This document shows positions 27,001 to 38,556 of a stretch of 64,000 bases of DNA, in pieces. Below the pieces are notes generated by a model. It worked only from the letters and a program-made list of their open reading frames with translations. It was not told the origin of the DNA and did not search any database. The position numbers were made by a program, and so were the translations under genes. The first letter of the stretch is position 1. The number at the start of each line of letters is the position of its first letter. This DNA comes from Macrocybe gigantea (Eukaryota; Basidiomycota; Agaricomycetes; Agaricales; Callistosporiaceae): contig SJRY01000038.1 in assembly GCA_011319805.1 (NCBI GenBank), positions 124,001-188,000 of the forward strand. Direction: 5' to 3'.

Positions 27001-28927
27001 ATATCTGCCCTAGTGCAACTCGCCAGATTTGCCCCAGTCGCATTCGAGAGCAAGGGCGATGTCATCGTGTCGTTCCTTCTCAAGGAGATCCTCATGGTTC
27101 CCACTCCTCCAAACCCCGTGAGTCGACATTTCTCCTTGTCATCATTGTTTAATAGGATTGGGTACATGAAGGATGACGTGGACGCCGACGAAGAGTGGAT
27201 GCTGGATGAAGACGTGCCGCTGAACTTGAAGGCGAAGATCTTTGCGTTGAAGGTCTGCCGGAATCGCTGTCTCGCGCATGCAGGCTCGGAAAAGGCGAAT
27301 GAGATCGCAGCACCGGTCCTTAAAATGTTCGCTACCTTGTTGGAATACAATGGCTCATTCGAGCCAGATGCGAATGAGGAGTAAGAAGTTTTATTGTTCC
27401 TGCGTCACCCCGACCGACTAACGTCAACACAGTCCGAAATTCGTCTCACGAATGCGGCTTCAGGCCGCTGTTTCACTGCTCCACCTATCGACTGTTGAGA
27501 CGTATGCGAAAGCGTTGCAACCGAGATTCCTCAAACTGGCCGTAGTCATTCAAGTTAGTCGTACCCCCTCTTCAGGTTCCCGCTTTTCAATTTTATCAAC
27601 TCATAGGATTCGTGCTTCAACGTACGCCAACTGTTCTTGTCCAAGTTGATTTCTCTGCTACAGCAGAGGAAACTGCCGCCGCATTACAACGTGATCCCGT
27701 TCTTGACCGTACATGATCCGGAGATGGAGATTAAAAACTTGGTAAGGACGAGATTCTGTTGGCATCTGGCCAATGCAATGACTTATGGCTCAGGCATCCG
27801 CATATGTGAATGGCGCAATGAGGAGCCTGAAACCAGGTTGGTCATGCCTCTTTATGTTGGTTCAGATGAAACATTCGACCGAAACTATATTTTCTAGCAC
27901 TGAGGACGCAGCATATGGAATTGGTCTTCATTCGTCTGTTGCACCTCCTAGCACACCACCCAGACTTTAGCACAAACCACGAAGATCTTGTCGATTGTGC
28001 AAAGTACGCAAAGGTGTCGTTCTGCTGCAATGTTCGACTCACTCTTTCTGCAGATATATCCGATTCTATCTCGAACTCGTCGCGTCTGCAGAAACGGTGT
28101 CCCTTCTATACCATCTAGCAGCTAAAGGAAAAACTGTCCGGGACGCCGAGTCCCATACATACTCCCAGGTTAGTCCCATGTTTCGTGTTTAAATGCCCAT
28201 CATGCTGATAATGCTACCACAGAATTTCTATGCAATCTGCGAATTGGCTCAGGAACTTATCAAAATACACGCTGGGCAGCATTCCTGGAATATCCAGAGT
28301 TACCCGGGCAAAGTCAGGCTCCCGTCTGACATCTTGCGACCGTTACCTAGCGTGGAAGCGGCCAATCAAGTAAGTCTTCCCCAAGCTCAAAAGCGAGGAT
28401 CCAAGCCAACATTCAGTCCAGATTGTCAAGACTATCTATCTACCTGAAGATACGCTCGCATGGTTGGCGGAGCTTTTGAAATCGTCCAATAAAGCGGTAG
28501 GGGTGAATTACGTCATGACCCTGCTTATCCCATTCATAAGTTGCGTAGGAGAGGAAAGAGCGTCGCTCGACCGGAAAACGTAAGGCTCCCGCTAGAACAA
28601 ATGGAAATGCCAAGCGCCCGCGTGTCAAGAAGGACGAGTGGCGTTCAGATGAAGATGAATCGATGGACGAACCGTCCGACCCCGATGAGTCGGCGGGCGA
28701 AGATAGACGGCAGTCAGAGGTGGACGATCATCCGGAATCGGAACCAGATGAGGAAGAGGAGGGAGAAGAAGAGTTGGGCCGCGGAGCCAGGACACGCGCA
28801 AAGGTCAGCTTCGTTGTGAAGTTATTAGCTTTCTCTAACGAGATCCTTTCCGTATGTAAAGGCCAGAGCCCAAAGACGAGCACGGGCAAAGGCAAAGAAG
28901 GCAGCAACGCCTGCAAGTGATGGTTGA
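24011..28927 (+). CDS. PDS5: Sister chromatid cohesion factor Pds5
   Basis: HEAT-repeat cohesin regulator in the nucleus. The start MVAQTRHAAPKKRLQFHDKL leads into LSTDALLKKMKALHTELAALD, the Pds5 signature. HEAT repeats run through VKAYAACCLADILRLYAPDAPY, YFHLLESLSTVKSVVL, LLHSVIPQLEEELRFEN, LRVLATQVLGEMF and RVRAAVCKLYGQLD, up to RHAKFAARILALSKDKDE and PLNLKAKIFALKVCRNRCLAHA. The C-terminus is acidic then Lys/Arg/Ala-rich, ending after the last intron (28805-28861) at 28927. At least a dozen introns. Three single-base losses break the frame: about 24393 (ttcac|tcc, C), 25806-25810 (A run), and 26810 (ctgg|tgat, G). Each restored junction matches the family, including KRTVERITRLGDAADYRHAKF. 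Confidence 0.93.
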
Positions 28928-29194
28928 TTTTCGCATATCTTTATTTCTCATTCTCCGGTTTTTGTGATCACTCTGGTTCGGTTTATATTCCATCTGACGT
29001 TCATTCCAATGCTCTTTCTGTAATGCGTGCACTTATCTCAGTTGTATCGATTTCCCTCCATTTGTAACGACCTTTCACGATGACTGCGTTTTATCAATAG
29101 AATGATTTTTATTATCTAGAATTCTGAACGATTGACATTGAACGGACTGCATTGGAATTGATCTCGGACCGGTCTCCTTCCTTCCCTTTCATCC

Positions 29195-30749
29195 ATGGCA
29201 AAACCACCGAGCCTCAAGCCGTTTACCCTTGCACTGCTGCAGCTAGGAAACATAGGCGCAGACAAGCCCGCTAACTTGAGGCATGCCCGCGAAACGATCC
29301 TACGAGCCGCGGCGAGAGATGGGCATGCGAAAAAGCCCGACTTGATCGTCCTCCCCGTGCGTACCGAACACTCATCTGGCACACAATATCCAATCGAACG
29401 GCTCGATTTCAAAGGAATGCTTTAATTCACCTTACGGACATGTTCACTTCCCCGTCTATGCCGAGAACATCGCCTTCACGCCTGGCAAGTCGTACGACAC
29501 TTCCAGCAGTCCTAGTGAGAGCGTCAAGATGCTCTCCTCGGCCGCGAAGGAGACGAAGACTTGGATAGTTGGTGGTATGTCCTCGGCAAGCCTCGTACTT
29601 GTGGGAAGGATATGGAATAACTTGGTCTACTAGGTTCAATCCCGGAGCGGGATGCGACGAACAACAATGTGTACAATACATGTACTGTCTACAACCCACA
29701 AGGTAGTAGCCGGCATCCGATTCCTCCATATCAGCATGGCTGCTCCTGACTCCATCGCCGCCGCTCAGGCGATCTCGTCGCTATCCAGAAGGTCCACTGT
29801 TCGACATCGACATTCCAAACAAGATCACATTCAAGGCAAGCAAGCATCTTGTACCGATCGCATCGCTGCTCTGACGCATTTTTCCAGGAAAGCGAAACAC
29901 TGACCGCTGGGGAGTCTCTCAACTTTTTCGACACAGGTGCGCACCGATACGAGTCGGTCTGCAAGACATGTCGTTCAGAAGTCTGACGTGACATGGCCAG
30001 AATTCGCTCGCATCGGCCTCGGGATATGCTATGATGTGCGGTTCCCCGAACTCGCTATGATCGCTGCTCGCAGAGGTGTGCAAGCAGCAACTCTGGTTGT
30101 AGTAAAGTGAACTGAGCATACTAACGTCCACTCCGTAGGCTGCAGTGTTGATCTATCCTGGCGCCTTCAACTTGACACAGGACCTCTTCATTGGGAGCTT
30201 CTGCAACGTGCAAGGTACGTTTTCGCGTCGGCTGCTTGTGCGACCAGACATAATCTCGTGGACGTCATTCAGAGCTGTCGACAACCAAGTTTTCTTCTCC
30301 ATGTGCAGCCCCGCACGCGACATGTCTGCCGGATACCACGCCGTACGTTGAATACAATTTCTGCCTCCATCTCCAACCTTCGCTGTCCCTTTCTGATCCT
30401 CAAACCATTCACCCATCCCTCTTCCACTGATAGTGGGGCCACTCCATGCTCGTCGATCCGATGTGAGCACTTTCCACGAACAGCACATCGGCTCAAGGTC
30501 CGAAGACCTGACATGTGACGTGGTTAACAGGGGCAAAGTCGTCGCAGAAGCAGGAAAGGAGGAAGAAATCGTATATGCCGATGTCGGTGCGTCCCAGCGG
30601 CACGCAAGAGCCTCCTTCCCCATTCTTGGTGTGAGAGCGCAGGCAGACTGATTTGACCGATAGACCCCACGGTGTTCGAAGAAGCGCGAAAGGGCATTCC
30701 AGTTACCACTCAGCGACGATTCGATGTGTACAAGGACGTCAGCGCGTGA
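29195..30749 (+). CDS. NIT2: Omega-amidase / Nit2-like nitrilase
   Basis: Carbon-nitrogen hydrolase of the Nit family, which deamidates alpha-ketoglutaramate or related metabolites. Start [20 protein letters not shown]. The catalytic triad is visible: Glu in [14 protein letters not shown] (split by the intron at 29358-29415), Lys in [15 protein letters not shown], Cys in [32 protein letters not shown] and [10 protein letters not shown] are Nit2-like. Exons are separated by seven or so introns. At 29797 (gtccac|tgttc) one C is missing: with it, KVH runs on to LFDIDIPNK. The end is [11 protein letters not shown] with the stop at 30747-30749. Which of the Nit1/Nit2/Nit3 subfamilies it belongs to is not certain; the [10 protein letters not shown] stretch favours Nit2. 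Confidence 0.92.
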
Positions 30750-31174
30750 TGATGGCCGCTCGGGTGAACTTGACCTTGGGAAAGAGAAGATAGTGTCTAA
30801 TCGTTTACTTTCTCGTCGTGGGTGTCACGTAGCAGATGTTCTTTCATAACGTTATACATGCGCTGTATTCCAGTGGTGAGCCGATAACTATGACCCGTGT
30901 GTGACTGCTGGTACATTAACCTAGTTAAATAGAATACATGAAGAAATGCAAGTACATACACGACGTGCCGACGTAAAACCCTGTAATGATGAATGGAGAA
31001 GAAAAAACAGTGCAAAGCTAAAATGAAACAGCAAATCTAAGCAACTCCAGATAAAAGGAAGAAACGTGTGAGCGGTATGAACATTTTTGGTTGTGCTTTC
31101 GGCTCGTTTTGCCCGTTCGTCGAAACGAGGTCAGAACGAGGACAGCGCGGGATGTATGGAGGAAGAGCTGTGGT
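30750..31174. other. Convergent 3' intergenic region
   Basis: 425 AT-rich bases between the nitrilase and carboxylesterase ends; presumably UTR sequence. No coding or structural signal seen. Confidence 0.5.
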
Positions 31175-33381
31175 TTAGCATCTGATCTTCTCAGCGGCGC
31201 CGAGGGAAGGACCCCTGCTTAGCTCCAAGCCACCTTTTGTGCGAGATGCATGCCGAGGGCTCCAATGCCTCCTTCCACAGCTCCTTCCTGCGCCGCCCCT
31301 CGAATATGCACGTCGAGCGCTCGCCGGTCTCGCCCTCGGCCCAAAGACGAACACCTTGTCCTCGCGCCACGGCGCCTCACCATGCGCAAAGGTGATCCAG
31401 CGCTCTTGTATAGCGTCGCGCACGCGCGCGTATGTCCATTCGTCGACGACGGCCACGCCCCAATCTACGTCGTCCACAGCGATGTCCCCGTCCGATTCGT
31501 CGCTGTCGTCGCGGACGACGGACGGGTACTTGATCTCCTCTTCGTCGTCCGATACGTCGTACGGGCCGTCGAAATACACTTCGTTGTCGGTGCAGGACGT
31601 GCCTTGCGTCACTTCCGGTAGCGGAACGGTGTCAAACAGGTATATCAGGTCCGCTGCGTGATGGGGTGTGCCCCTGGACGGGCTCTCCTGGTCAAAGACG
31701 TATCTCCACACACCGCGTCCGCCCCTCTCGCGCTTCGCGCCCTGCGCGATGCACTCCGTCGGCCATGCGACCCTCGCATCGTTGACGAGCTCGAGCACGC
31801 GATCGACAATCTCGTCGTCAGGAGTGTACGCCGTGATATCGTACGCGCGCAGGACGTTGCTCGCCTTGCTGAGGGACTGGCACACAGCCTTGATGCGCCG
31901 CACGATACCGCTCGGAGTCCAGAGTGACACCGGGAAGTACCACAGCGTCGAATCGCATGCGCAGTCGCCGATGATGAGCGGTTGCATGTTCGCCGGAAGA
32001 GCGAGGGACGACGACGACACCGATGAGGTGGAAGCAGAGGCGGGAGTGCGCGACTGCGAGCGAGAGTTACGCATGGATGAGCGGCTCCGCGCGCGCGCCA
32101 TATGATCGTGAATTTGAAGATGGTGGCGCATGTGCGCGTCATCTTTGACGAAATACTCCTTCCAATTCGGCCGGAGGAACTCGCCGTCATCGACGGTACG
32201 GGTCGAGTATCCGCCGAGGTTAGCCAGTTTAGAGGCGTCGACAGCGCGAAGCTGCTCCATCGTCGAGACACCAAGGACGGAGAGGATTTTGGAGAGGTGC
32301 CAGCCGGCGTTGTGCACCTCTGGCATGTTGTAATCAAAGATGGCGCTCTGGACTATGGCGCGCTGGAACATCGGCCTGACTTGGTTATCGATCGAAAGCA
32401 GATGGCAGATGATGTCGCCTCCACCCGACGATTCACCGAAGACAGTGATGTTAGTTGGATCACCTCCGAAACCAGCGATATAATGGTGCAGCCACTCCAT
32501 AACCTTTCTCTGATCTCTCAGGCCTGTTCCACGAATAAGCCATCCGTTCACACAAACGACACAGCATTCAGAACACTCACCGTAATTCCCAACGCCTTCT
32601 TCGCCCGCGTGCCTGTTGTCTTCTCTAATCATGGGACTGGCGGCAAAGCCAAACAATCCGATACGGAAACTGCATAGAGAAAATAGGAAATGAAGCGATC
32701 AGCCATTTTCCGCACTATCAACTAGAGCAGCCGTCCACCCAGAAAAACAACGCACTTGAACGTGACTATGATCACGGGCTTGTCCATGAGAAGGCTCTTG
32801 CGCACTAACGGACCCGCATCGTATATCCAACTCGAGCCGGACCCTCTTTCGCCGCCGCTTACAGAAACCGAAATACGTGATAAGCCCCATGAACGGACAT
32901 TACGGAACGGCACACGACAGACTTACCCATGGACCCACAGCATGACTGGGACTCGCGATTCGGACGGCAGGTTGCCAGGGCAAGTGATGTTGAGATTCAG
33001 GCATTCAAACTCGTTGTGTTTGAGGTCTTGTCTTGGGATATCATCTTCGGAAAGGCCGCACAACGCCTCCTCGAACGATTTTACACATTTTGGCTGAGGG
33101 CAGATCGGCCTTGAAAAAGAGTCAGCGGATGTCAAAGAAAAGCCAATTATCGGAGAGATGACGGACCCGTGGCGTGTTGCATCGCAGACGATAGGATAAG
33201 ACTTGAACAGCTTCGACGGCCGAAACCGGGCAGGTATTGAGGCGTACTTGATGCCAAGATACTGGTGTATGGGTGTTTCGGGAGTCGACAGCGGGTGGTT
33301 GATGCCACAGAAGGTGGTCTCGAGGGAATTATGGTACACTTTTGGGACAACGGCGTGGTGGTGCTTCTGGACGACAGGCAT
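31175..33381 (-). CDS. Type-B carboxylesterase/lipase
   Basis: Alpha/beta hydrolase with the cholinesterase/carboxylesterase plan. Start at 33381 (MPVVQKHHHAVVPKVYHNS; an upstream in-frame ATG at 33414 is the alternative); no convincing signal peptide, so probably intracellular. Visible: YLGIKYASIPARF, VMLWVHGG (oxyanion region), FGFAASP, and the nucleophile elbow FGESSGGGD in GGDPTNITVFGESSGGGD. A low-complexity Ser/Arg insert (SRSSMRNSRSQSRTPAS) sits in the lid region. Near the C-terminus the frame shifts three times within 110 bp (about 31338, 31256-31258 and 31230), each by one missing G/C. Read with them restored, the tail is FGPEGETGERS...RRRKELWKEALEPLGMHLAQK then GLELSRGPSLGAAEKIRC, ending in the original frame at 31175. 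Substrate unknown. Confidence 0.85.
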
Positions 33382-35097
33382 GGTGATTGGACCAAGGGAG
33401 GCAGCTCCTGGCATAGATTACGAGCCAATATGGTGAACAAAAAAGCAGGGGTTAATCTCGCGGGGCTAGATGGAGGGAGTCGGGTGAAGAGAAGGGGGTG
33501 TAAACATGGAGACACGAAAGACAGCTTGTAAGGGATTGGGTGAATAGGGTGTGCTTCCGGACTCCAGCATGGTAAATGATCGATCGATATAGTTCAGAGG
33601 GGCCAAAAACTTTGACTGCGTGCCAGGAATGGAAACTATCGGAATCGAGCACGTGAGGATAGCGGCGTTGGCCGAACGTTCTAGATATGTCGACACGACA
33701 GCTCTGGCTCGCCAGTAAACGTCTGTTTTGAACATTTGATGGATCCAGCCTCGGCGTCCTGTACAGTGACATCGAATTAACACCGATTTGATCAAATCCT
33801 TGTCACAGTGACAACCCACCAAAGTCATGAGACCAGATTCCAAGAAAACAAGGGTTCTGCATCGCTGTGCGGACGAGACTGAACAGGGCGATATGAGACA
33901 CAAAGACGTAAAACATCACGTACCTAATCCGGCACGGAACCTAAAGTCTGGTGCAGGGTGAAGGAAAAATGGGAAAGCCTCTGATGCGAACTCGTCTTCC
34001 CGAAGCTCGAGCGAGAGAAAAAGAAAGATAAATCCACATCACAGGAAAGATGGGCCATTTGCGGACTGATTCATGCAATGTAGCGAAAAAGCACAGTGAT
34101 CAGTAAACACAGTCAAGGAGTTAAACCTACTTTGAGCCGCCGATCGATTGCTCAGGGCGATGAATCCTCCGAGTAATGAAAGATTTTTTTGGTTGCAATA
34201 AGAAATCATGAAGATTCAATACACAGCGACAGGCATCTCATCTCACATGATACATCAAATGCAACAAAGACATATGCAAAAAGACTACTTAAAACGAGCG
34301 CATAAGTCTTGGTTCAGCACATGAAGAATGAGTTGGCATGCGTACCAGAAAGGCAGAAGCACTGAGAGGAACGACATCCTCATTCAGCGATGCCTCTGCC
34401 CTTATGGAGGTTCCATAAAATTGGCCAAGAGATCAGGAGAGCCGCGACCGCGGAATGTCAATGTGTGTGGAGAGACATTCCTTAAAGTAAGTGCCGCATT
34501 GTTATAGGTCAAACCACAGGAACTTGGGTTATTGGTACTCACCTATATCAAATAGAGCCGAGCTCAAAAAATGGGGTGCAAAAAAAAAAAAAAGGAGCCC
34601 GACCATTGGGCAACAGAAAAAAAGGCTACAGTTGCATATACATGGTAGGCGCACATTATGGCGCTCCATTTGATAGGAAACGGAGCGGTGATGCAGAGCT
34701 ATGCCGGCAAGAGAAGTAACTTCCAGACAGGACCTCAGCAGCACGATCCGACAACTGCGGCCAGGACGACGAACGGAACATCAGGGAGCACAAGATGCTC
34801 CTAAACGATAGGCAGAGAAACACGTTCACATCCTTGCGTTTTGCGTAGGACCAAGTCGCTCCGAAGTAAAGGCGGCGAAGAGGTAAGCTCGTCGAGGGTT
34901 TTGAGTGAAGGTGATCTTTAGCGGATTCTTATCGATCGATCACGATTTCGGCAATCTCCGCATCAAGGGAACTACCTACGTCACGTGTTGACTGCAAAAA
35001 GGCTGCCTCATCATGTTCAAAAAAAAAGACAAATACGAGTTTCGAGTTGTACAGCTTGCCAGAAAATAAAACAAATGCAAGATCGTGACAACCTCTC
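33382..35097. other. 1.7-kb intergenic region
   Basis: Carries the carboxylesterase promoter (minus) and the SRP19 3' UTR. Contains A-rich homopolymers near 34577-34592 and 34611-34623. Short frames (such as 33466-33903 minus) have no motif. I see no transposon terminal structure and no gene I can support. Confidence 0.4.
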
Positions 35098-36201
35098 TCA
35101 TCCTCGCACCCTGACGACCTTCCGCTTGCCCTTCTGCACGCCGCCGGGCAGACCGGGAAAGCCTGGCATGCCACCAAGCGCGGGATTCTCTGGCGCGTTC
35201 ATGCCCGCCTTGATCGTCTCGATAAGCACGCCCGTCGACAGAGCGGGCGAGTAGGGCGACACGCGGCTCGGAAGCGGTGGATGAGGCTCAGGCGGCACAG
35301 GCACGCGTTTGCCGCTCGATTTCTTGGACGACTTGATAGGCGGCGCTTTGGATCTTGCGTTGGCGGGCTGTTTGCCTTTATTCGACGATGTTGTCGTCGA
35401 CGTCGTTGTTTGCACCGAAGGTTTTGAGACCGGCGTTGGTGCATCGGACGAGAGCGTCGTGTAGGGAGGTTTGGGTATGTTCTCGGGCTTGAGGTGCTGA
35501 GCTGGAAGCAAATGAGTTCGAGCAGCTGCTTCTCTGATTCAAGAGGACAATTAGCTGCCCTGATTAGGTTCACGAGAAGCAGAACACGCACTCGTCTTGA
35601 TATTGGGATTCACGAGTCGGCTGTCCTTTTTCCATTGCACCCTGACGCGGCCGGGGTTCTCCCAGTCCCGAGGATGAAACTTGTTCACCTCGTGCAGCGT
35701 GCCCAGACCAAGGCGATTCGCCGCGTCGGCAATGTCTTTGCTCAAGGGCCACCACAGGCTCTTTGCCCTCTCTATCCTCCGCTGGCCTCGTCCATATGGC
35801 CGCTTGGCGTCGATATAAATCGGGTATATACACGTCCATCTGCACGAACGAAAAGAGAACGAGAAGGAAAAGAGACCTTAAGATCCAAAATCGACAGCCC
35901 ACAGATAAACAAGAGGCTCAACACACGACTTGTAAGGGGTTATATCAGTGACGGTATTCTTCAGCCCTGGTCCGCTGCCTCCTGTGGCAGCGGGGCCTCT
36001 GGATTCTGATGATCGTGACGAGGGCGATGCGGGGCCGGCTCGATGGGACGATGGCTCGGAGTGATCGCCGTCCGAGTCGTCGTCGTCGCCGATTGCCTGC
36101 AGCAGCGGTCCCCTTGCGCCCGTGTCGGGCAATGGCTGGGATGGCAGCGGGAGATCGGTATCGTCGTCGAATTCTTCCACAACAGCAGCTTTGCGCGACA
36201 T
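35098..36201 (-). CDS. SEC65: Signal recognition particle subunit SRP19/Sec65
   Basis: Binds SRP RNA during assembly of the ER-targeting particle. Start MSRKAAVVEEFDDDTDLPLP. An acidic/Pro-Gly leader is followed by the core SWTCIYPIYIDAKRPYGRGQ, RRIERAKSLWWPLSKDIADA and HPRDWENPGRVRVQWKKD, then TKKQLLELICFQ-LQHLKPENIPKPPY. The C-terminus is Lys/Pro-rich with PPEPHPPLPSRVSPYSPALSTG and ends KGKRKVVRVRG, the RNA-binding basic tail. Introns at about 35819-35921 (gtgtgt donor) and 35525-35587 (gtgcgt donor). One base is missing at about 35500 (minus cagct|cagcac; C expected). 149 bp from the divergent JTB-like gene. Confidence 0.93.
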
Positions 36202-36350
36202 CTTCGGTTTTCTCCTATGATAGATGATGGTTCGTGTCGCGCTGAGCTTTTTTTTCCTGTGCGATTTGGAGGTGAACGGTGCAAAGTGGCAGATCGTGTT
36301 TTCCCACGCGTGCTGTGTTCTTTATTGTCCCGCTCGTTCATGCCGCGCAG
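36202..36350. promoter_or_regulatory. Divergent promoter SRP19 / JTB-like
   Basis: 149 bp between two start codons on opposite strands, with a T-run at 36246-36255. Must hold both promoters and 5' UTRs. Confidence 0.4.
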
Positions 36351-37025
36351 ATGCAGCACCGTTCGCCAACGCTGGCATCCATTGTTGCGATATATCTGTG
36401 CGTACTTTGGGTCTTCTTTCTGAAAAATCTGTAGCTTACAAAGTACTAGGACTGTACTGGCGTGGTTTTGTCACCTCCAACTCACTTATGCCACCTCCAC
36501 GAATAACACCTCTGATCTTCCGCCCCAAATGGGCAATGACACCCACTCTGCGCTCATATGCACTCCATTCACAGATTGCATGCCATGTCCCGACGCAGCA
36601 GTAAGCACCTTGCATCCCACCGCTCGCTACATTTGTCGCTCATCGCCTTTGCAGCGGCACCAACCGTTCTGCCAGCCCTTCGGTAACCGACGTCTCGTGC
36701 ACTGCATAAACGCCACTTCCCCAGAAGCCCCTCCACCGGATTCGATGGGCCCGATGGCCCACAACGGGCGGCCCCGACCCCGCCTCCACCACCCCCGCCG
36801 CATGAGGGCGCGGATCGTCAGGAAGGCAAGATCGTCGCCTGGGAATCGTGCGGCCGCATCGTGTCCCAGGAGCGTGCGGATTTCTACGAGTTCGTCGCGT
36901 GCAACGTCATCTTTGCCGTCGTCGCCCTGACCGTCCTGTTTGCCCGATCGAGGAGGCTGAATGCGCTTCAGGCAAGGCAGCTTGCGGCCAGGATAGGGCT
37001 GGTCCGGGGAAATACGAGGATATAG
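36351..37025 (+). CDS. JTB-like small cysteine-rich type I membrane protein
   Basis: Three exons (36351-36397, 36450-36600, 36655-37025), donors gtgcgt and gtaagc. The predicted 190-residue product starts with a signal peptide (SIVAIYLTVLAWF, cleaved near TYA). A cysteine-rich ectodomain follows (CTPFTDCMPCPDA, QPFCQPFGNRRLVHC, N-glycosylation site INATS), then a Pro-rich spacer, WESCGRIVSQERADFYEF, one membrane helix (VACNVIFAVVALTVLFA) and a short basic tail (RSRRLNALQARQLAARIG). Cys-rich ectodomain, a Cys just before the helix and the basic R/Q-rich tail match the plan of metazoan JTB. The frame must gain one C in the run at 36792-36796. Function unknown; assignment to JTB is by architecture and local similarity. 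Confidence 0.65.
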
Positions 37026-38556
37026 GAACCTAGGTGAGTGACATGTACCCGCGTGAGTTCGAGTTGTGCATGTGCATCCGCCTTGCTCTCATTTATGGTA
37101 TCGACCTTTGAACTAATGTCTTGCTCTTCCTCGCTAGCCTCGGGCTTTTGATGGACATCATGTTACTGTACACGATACCTACATAATATGGGAATAGATT
37201 TCTTCAACCGCGATTGCCTCCGCCCGACTGTACTGCCGTCAACTCTCGAAGCGGAAGCGCCTCGCCTGCCGTTGCTGGAGTTTATTTTACCAGTGGCCCT
37301 TTTGTGGTACCTTTGCCGAGGTCGACTCACCAAATCATTAGATGGGCGTTTTCTGGCATGCGGTCCAATGACTGATGCTGTTTATTTTCACGTCGTTCCT
37401 CGTTCAATTCCGGCATTGTCCAAAGAAACGATACACCAAGTCAAACATCCGTTGCCATTGAAGTGACTTTTGCGATCCCTTAACACGCAGCGCAACACAT
37501 TTCATGGGCTTCTCACCGTGAATGATACGTTTGAATGGGGATGATTACGAGACCTTATGAGGGCCGCGAGGATTATGATTTTCATGTCACCGCGCATGCC
37601 GCTGCCTCTTTGCATTCGCCATGCCTCACGGTTGGGGTCGCATGTGCTGTAGGTGAGGCCGTTGACGGTCAAGTTAAGCTTGGCTTATCTGGGGCACTAG
37701 GTGGGTATGGATGGGGTTCGACCGCGGGGATTTGTGTCGCATGCTTATTTCCCGCGCGTTGTTCATACCTGTTCGTGGGCCTGTCCCATAATCCGAGGTC
37801 GGCCACACCTTCCCTTAGACCCCGATAAGGTTAGCAACACCTATTGCGACCCATGTAGGAGTACTCCTGGGTCTGCACGATCCAAGTCTGCTCTGGGTCA
37901 GGGCATACTCTGTCGGCTGCTTTTCGACATACTTTGAGCTTGCCAATGTCACCAGACTCTTTACCCGATGAACAGAGGCCAATTTTTGAGAATCTTCTCG
38001 AACCAATCTTGCTATATGACCTCGAATAGACTCCGATGGAAATGGCGTGGTCAACTGTTCCCCCGACCTTTGAGTACTTTCCCGAGGATCCATTCGGCAC
38101 GTTTTCTTCGCTGTTTCCATGTCTTCACCTCTCATTAATCGAGGTGCAGACATCATTTCCTTTCCCCGCATCTTGCAGACTCTTTGACACCATCCCAGCT
38201 GCCTGAGAGAGCTTTGAAATGCGAAACGCCTATCTTTGAGCTTTTTTTGTATCGTTCATACCGGCGTGGCCGACGTCGACATTAGAAAAGCGTGTTTTCA
38301 ATGCCGGACTTTCCCCATTTGGGACTACTTACACTCGCCCTGGTTATTTTTGACCACAACAATGGATATTCTTGTTCCGCGTGTCAATTGTGTCGAATTC
38401 ATAGCCGTCCCGTTCAAGATGCGACCGCCTCATTGTTATCGCATCACAATATAACCCAGCCTTTAGCTCCCCTAATCCTCATTTACTTTTCCTTCCCACC
38501 CGCGCCTCTCCTTCATTCCCTATCTAACGACTAGACTAGACTAACATCATATCGTC
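37026..38556. other. 1.5-kb intergenic region upstream of the chitinase
   Basis: Frames at 37535-37828 (plus) and 37815-38171 (minus) overlap, lack splice partners and show no motif; I do not call them. The last 100 bp before 38557 are pyrimidine-rich (ctcccctaatcc, ccttcccaccc), a usual feature of fungal promoters. Confidence 0.4.

Noticed and set aside
37535..38171. Frames upstream of the chitinase
   Set aside because: Opposite-strand frames overlap each other, with no domains; treated as intergenic.
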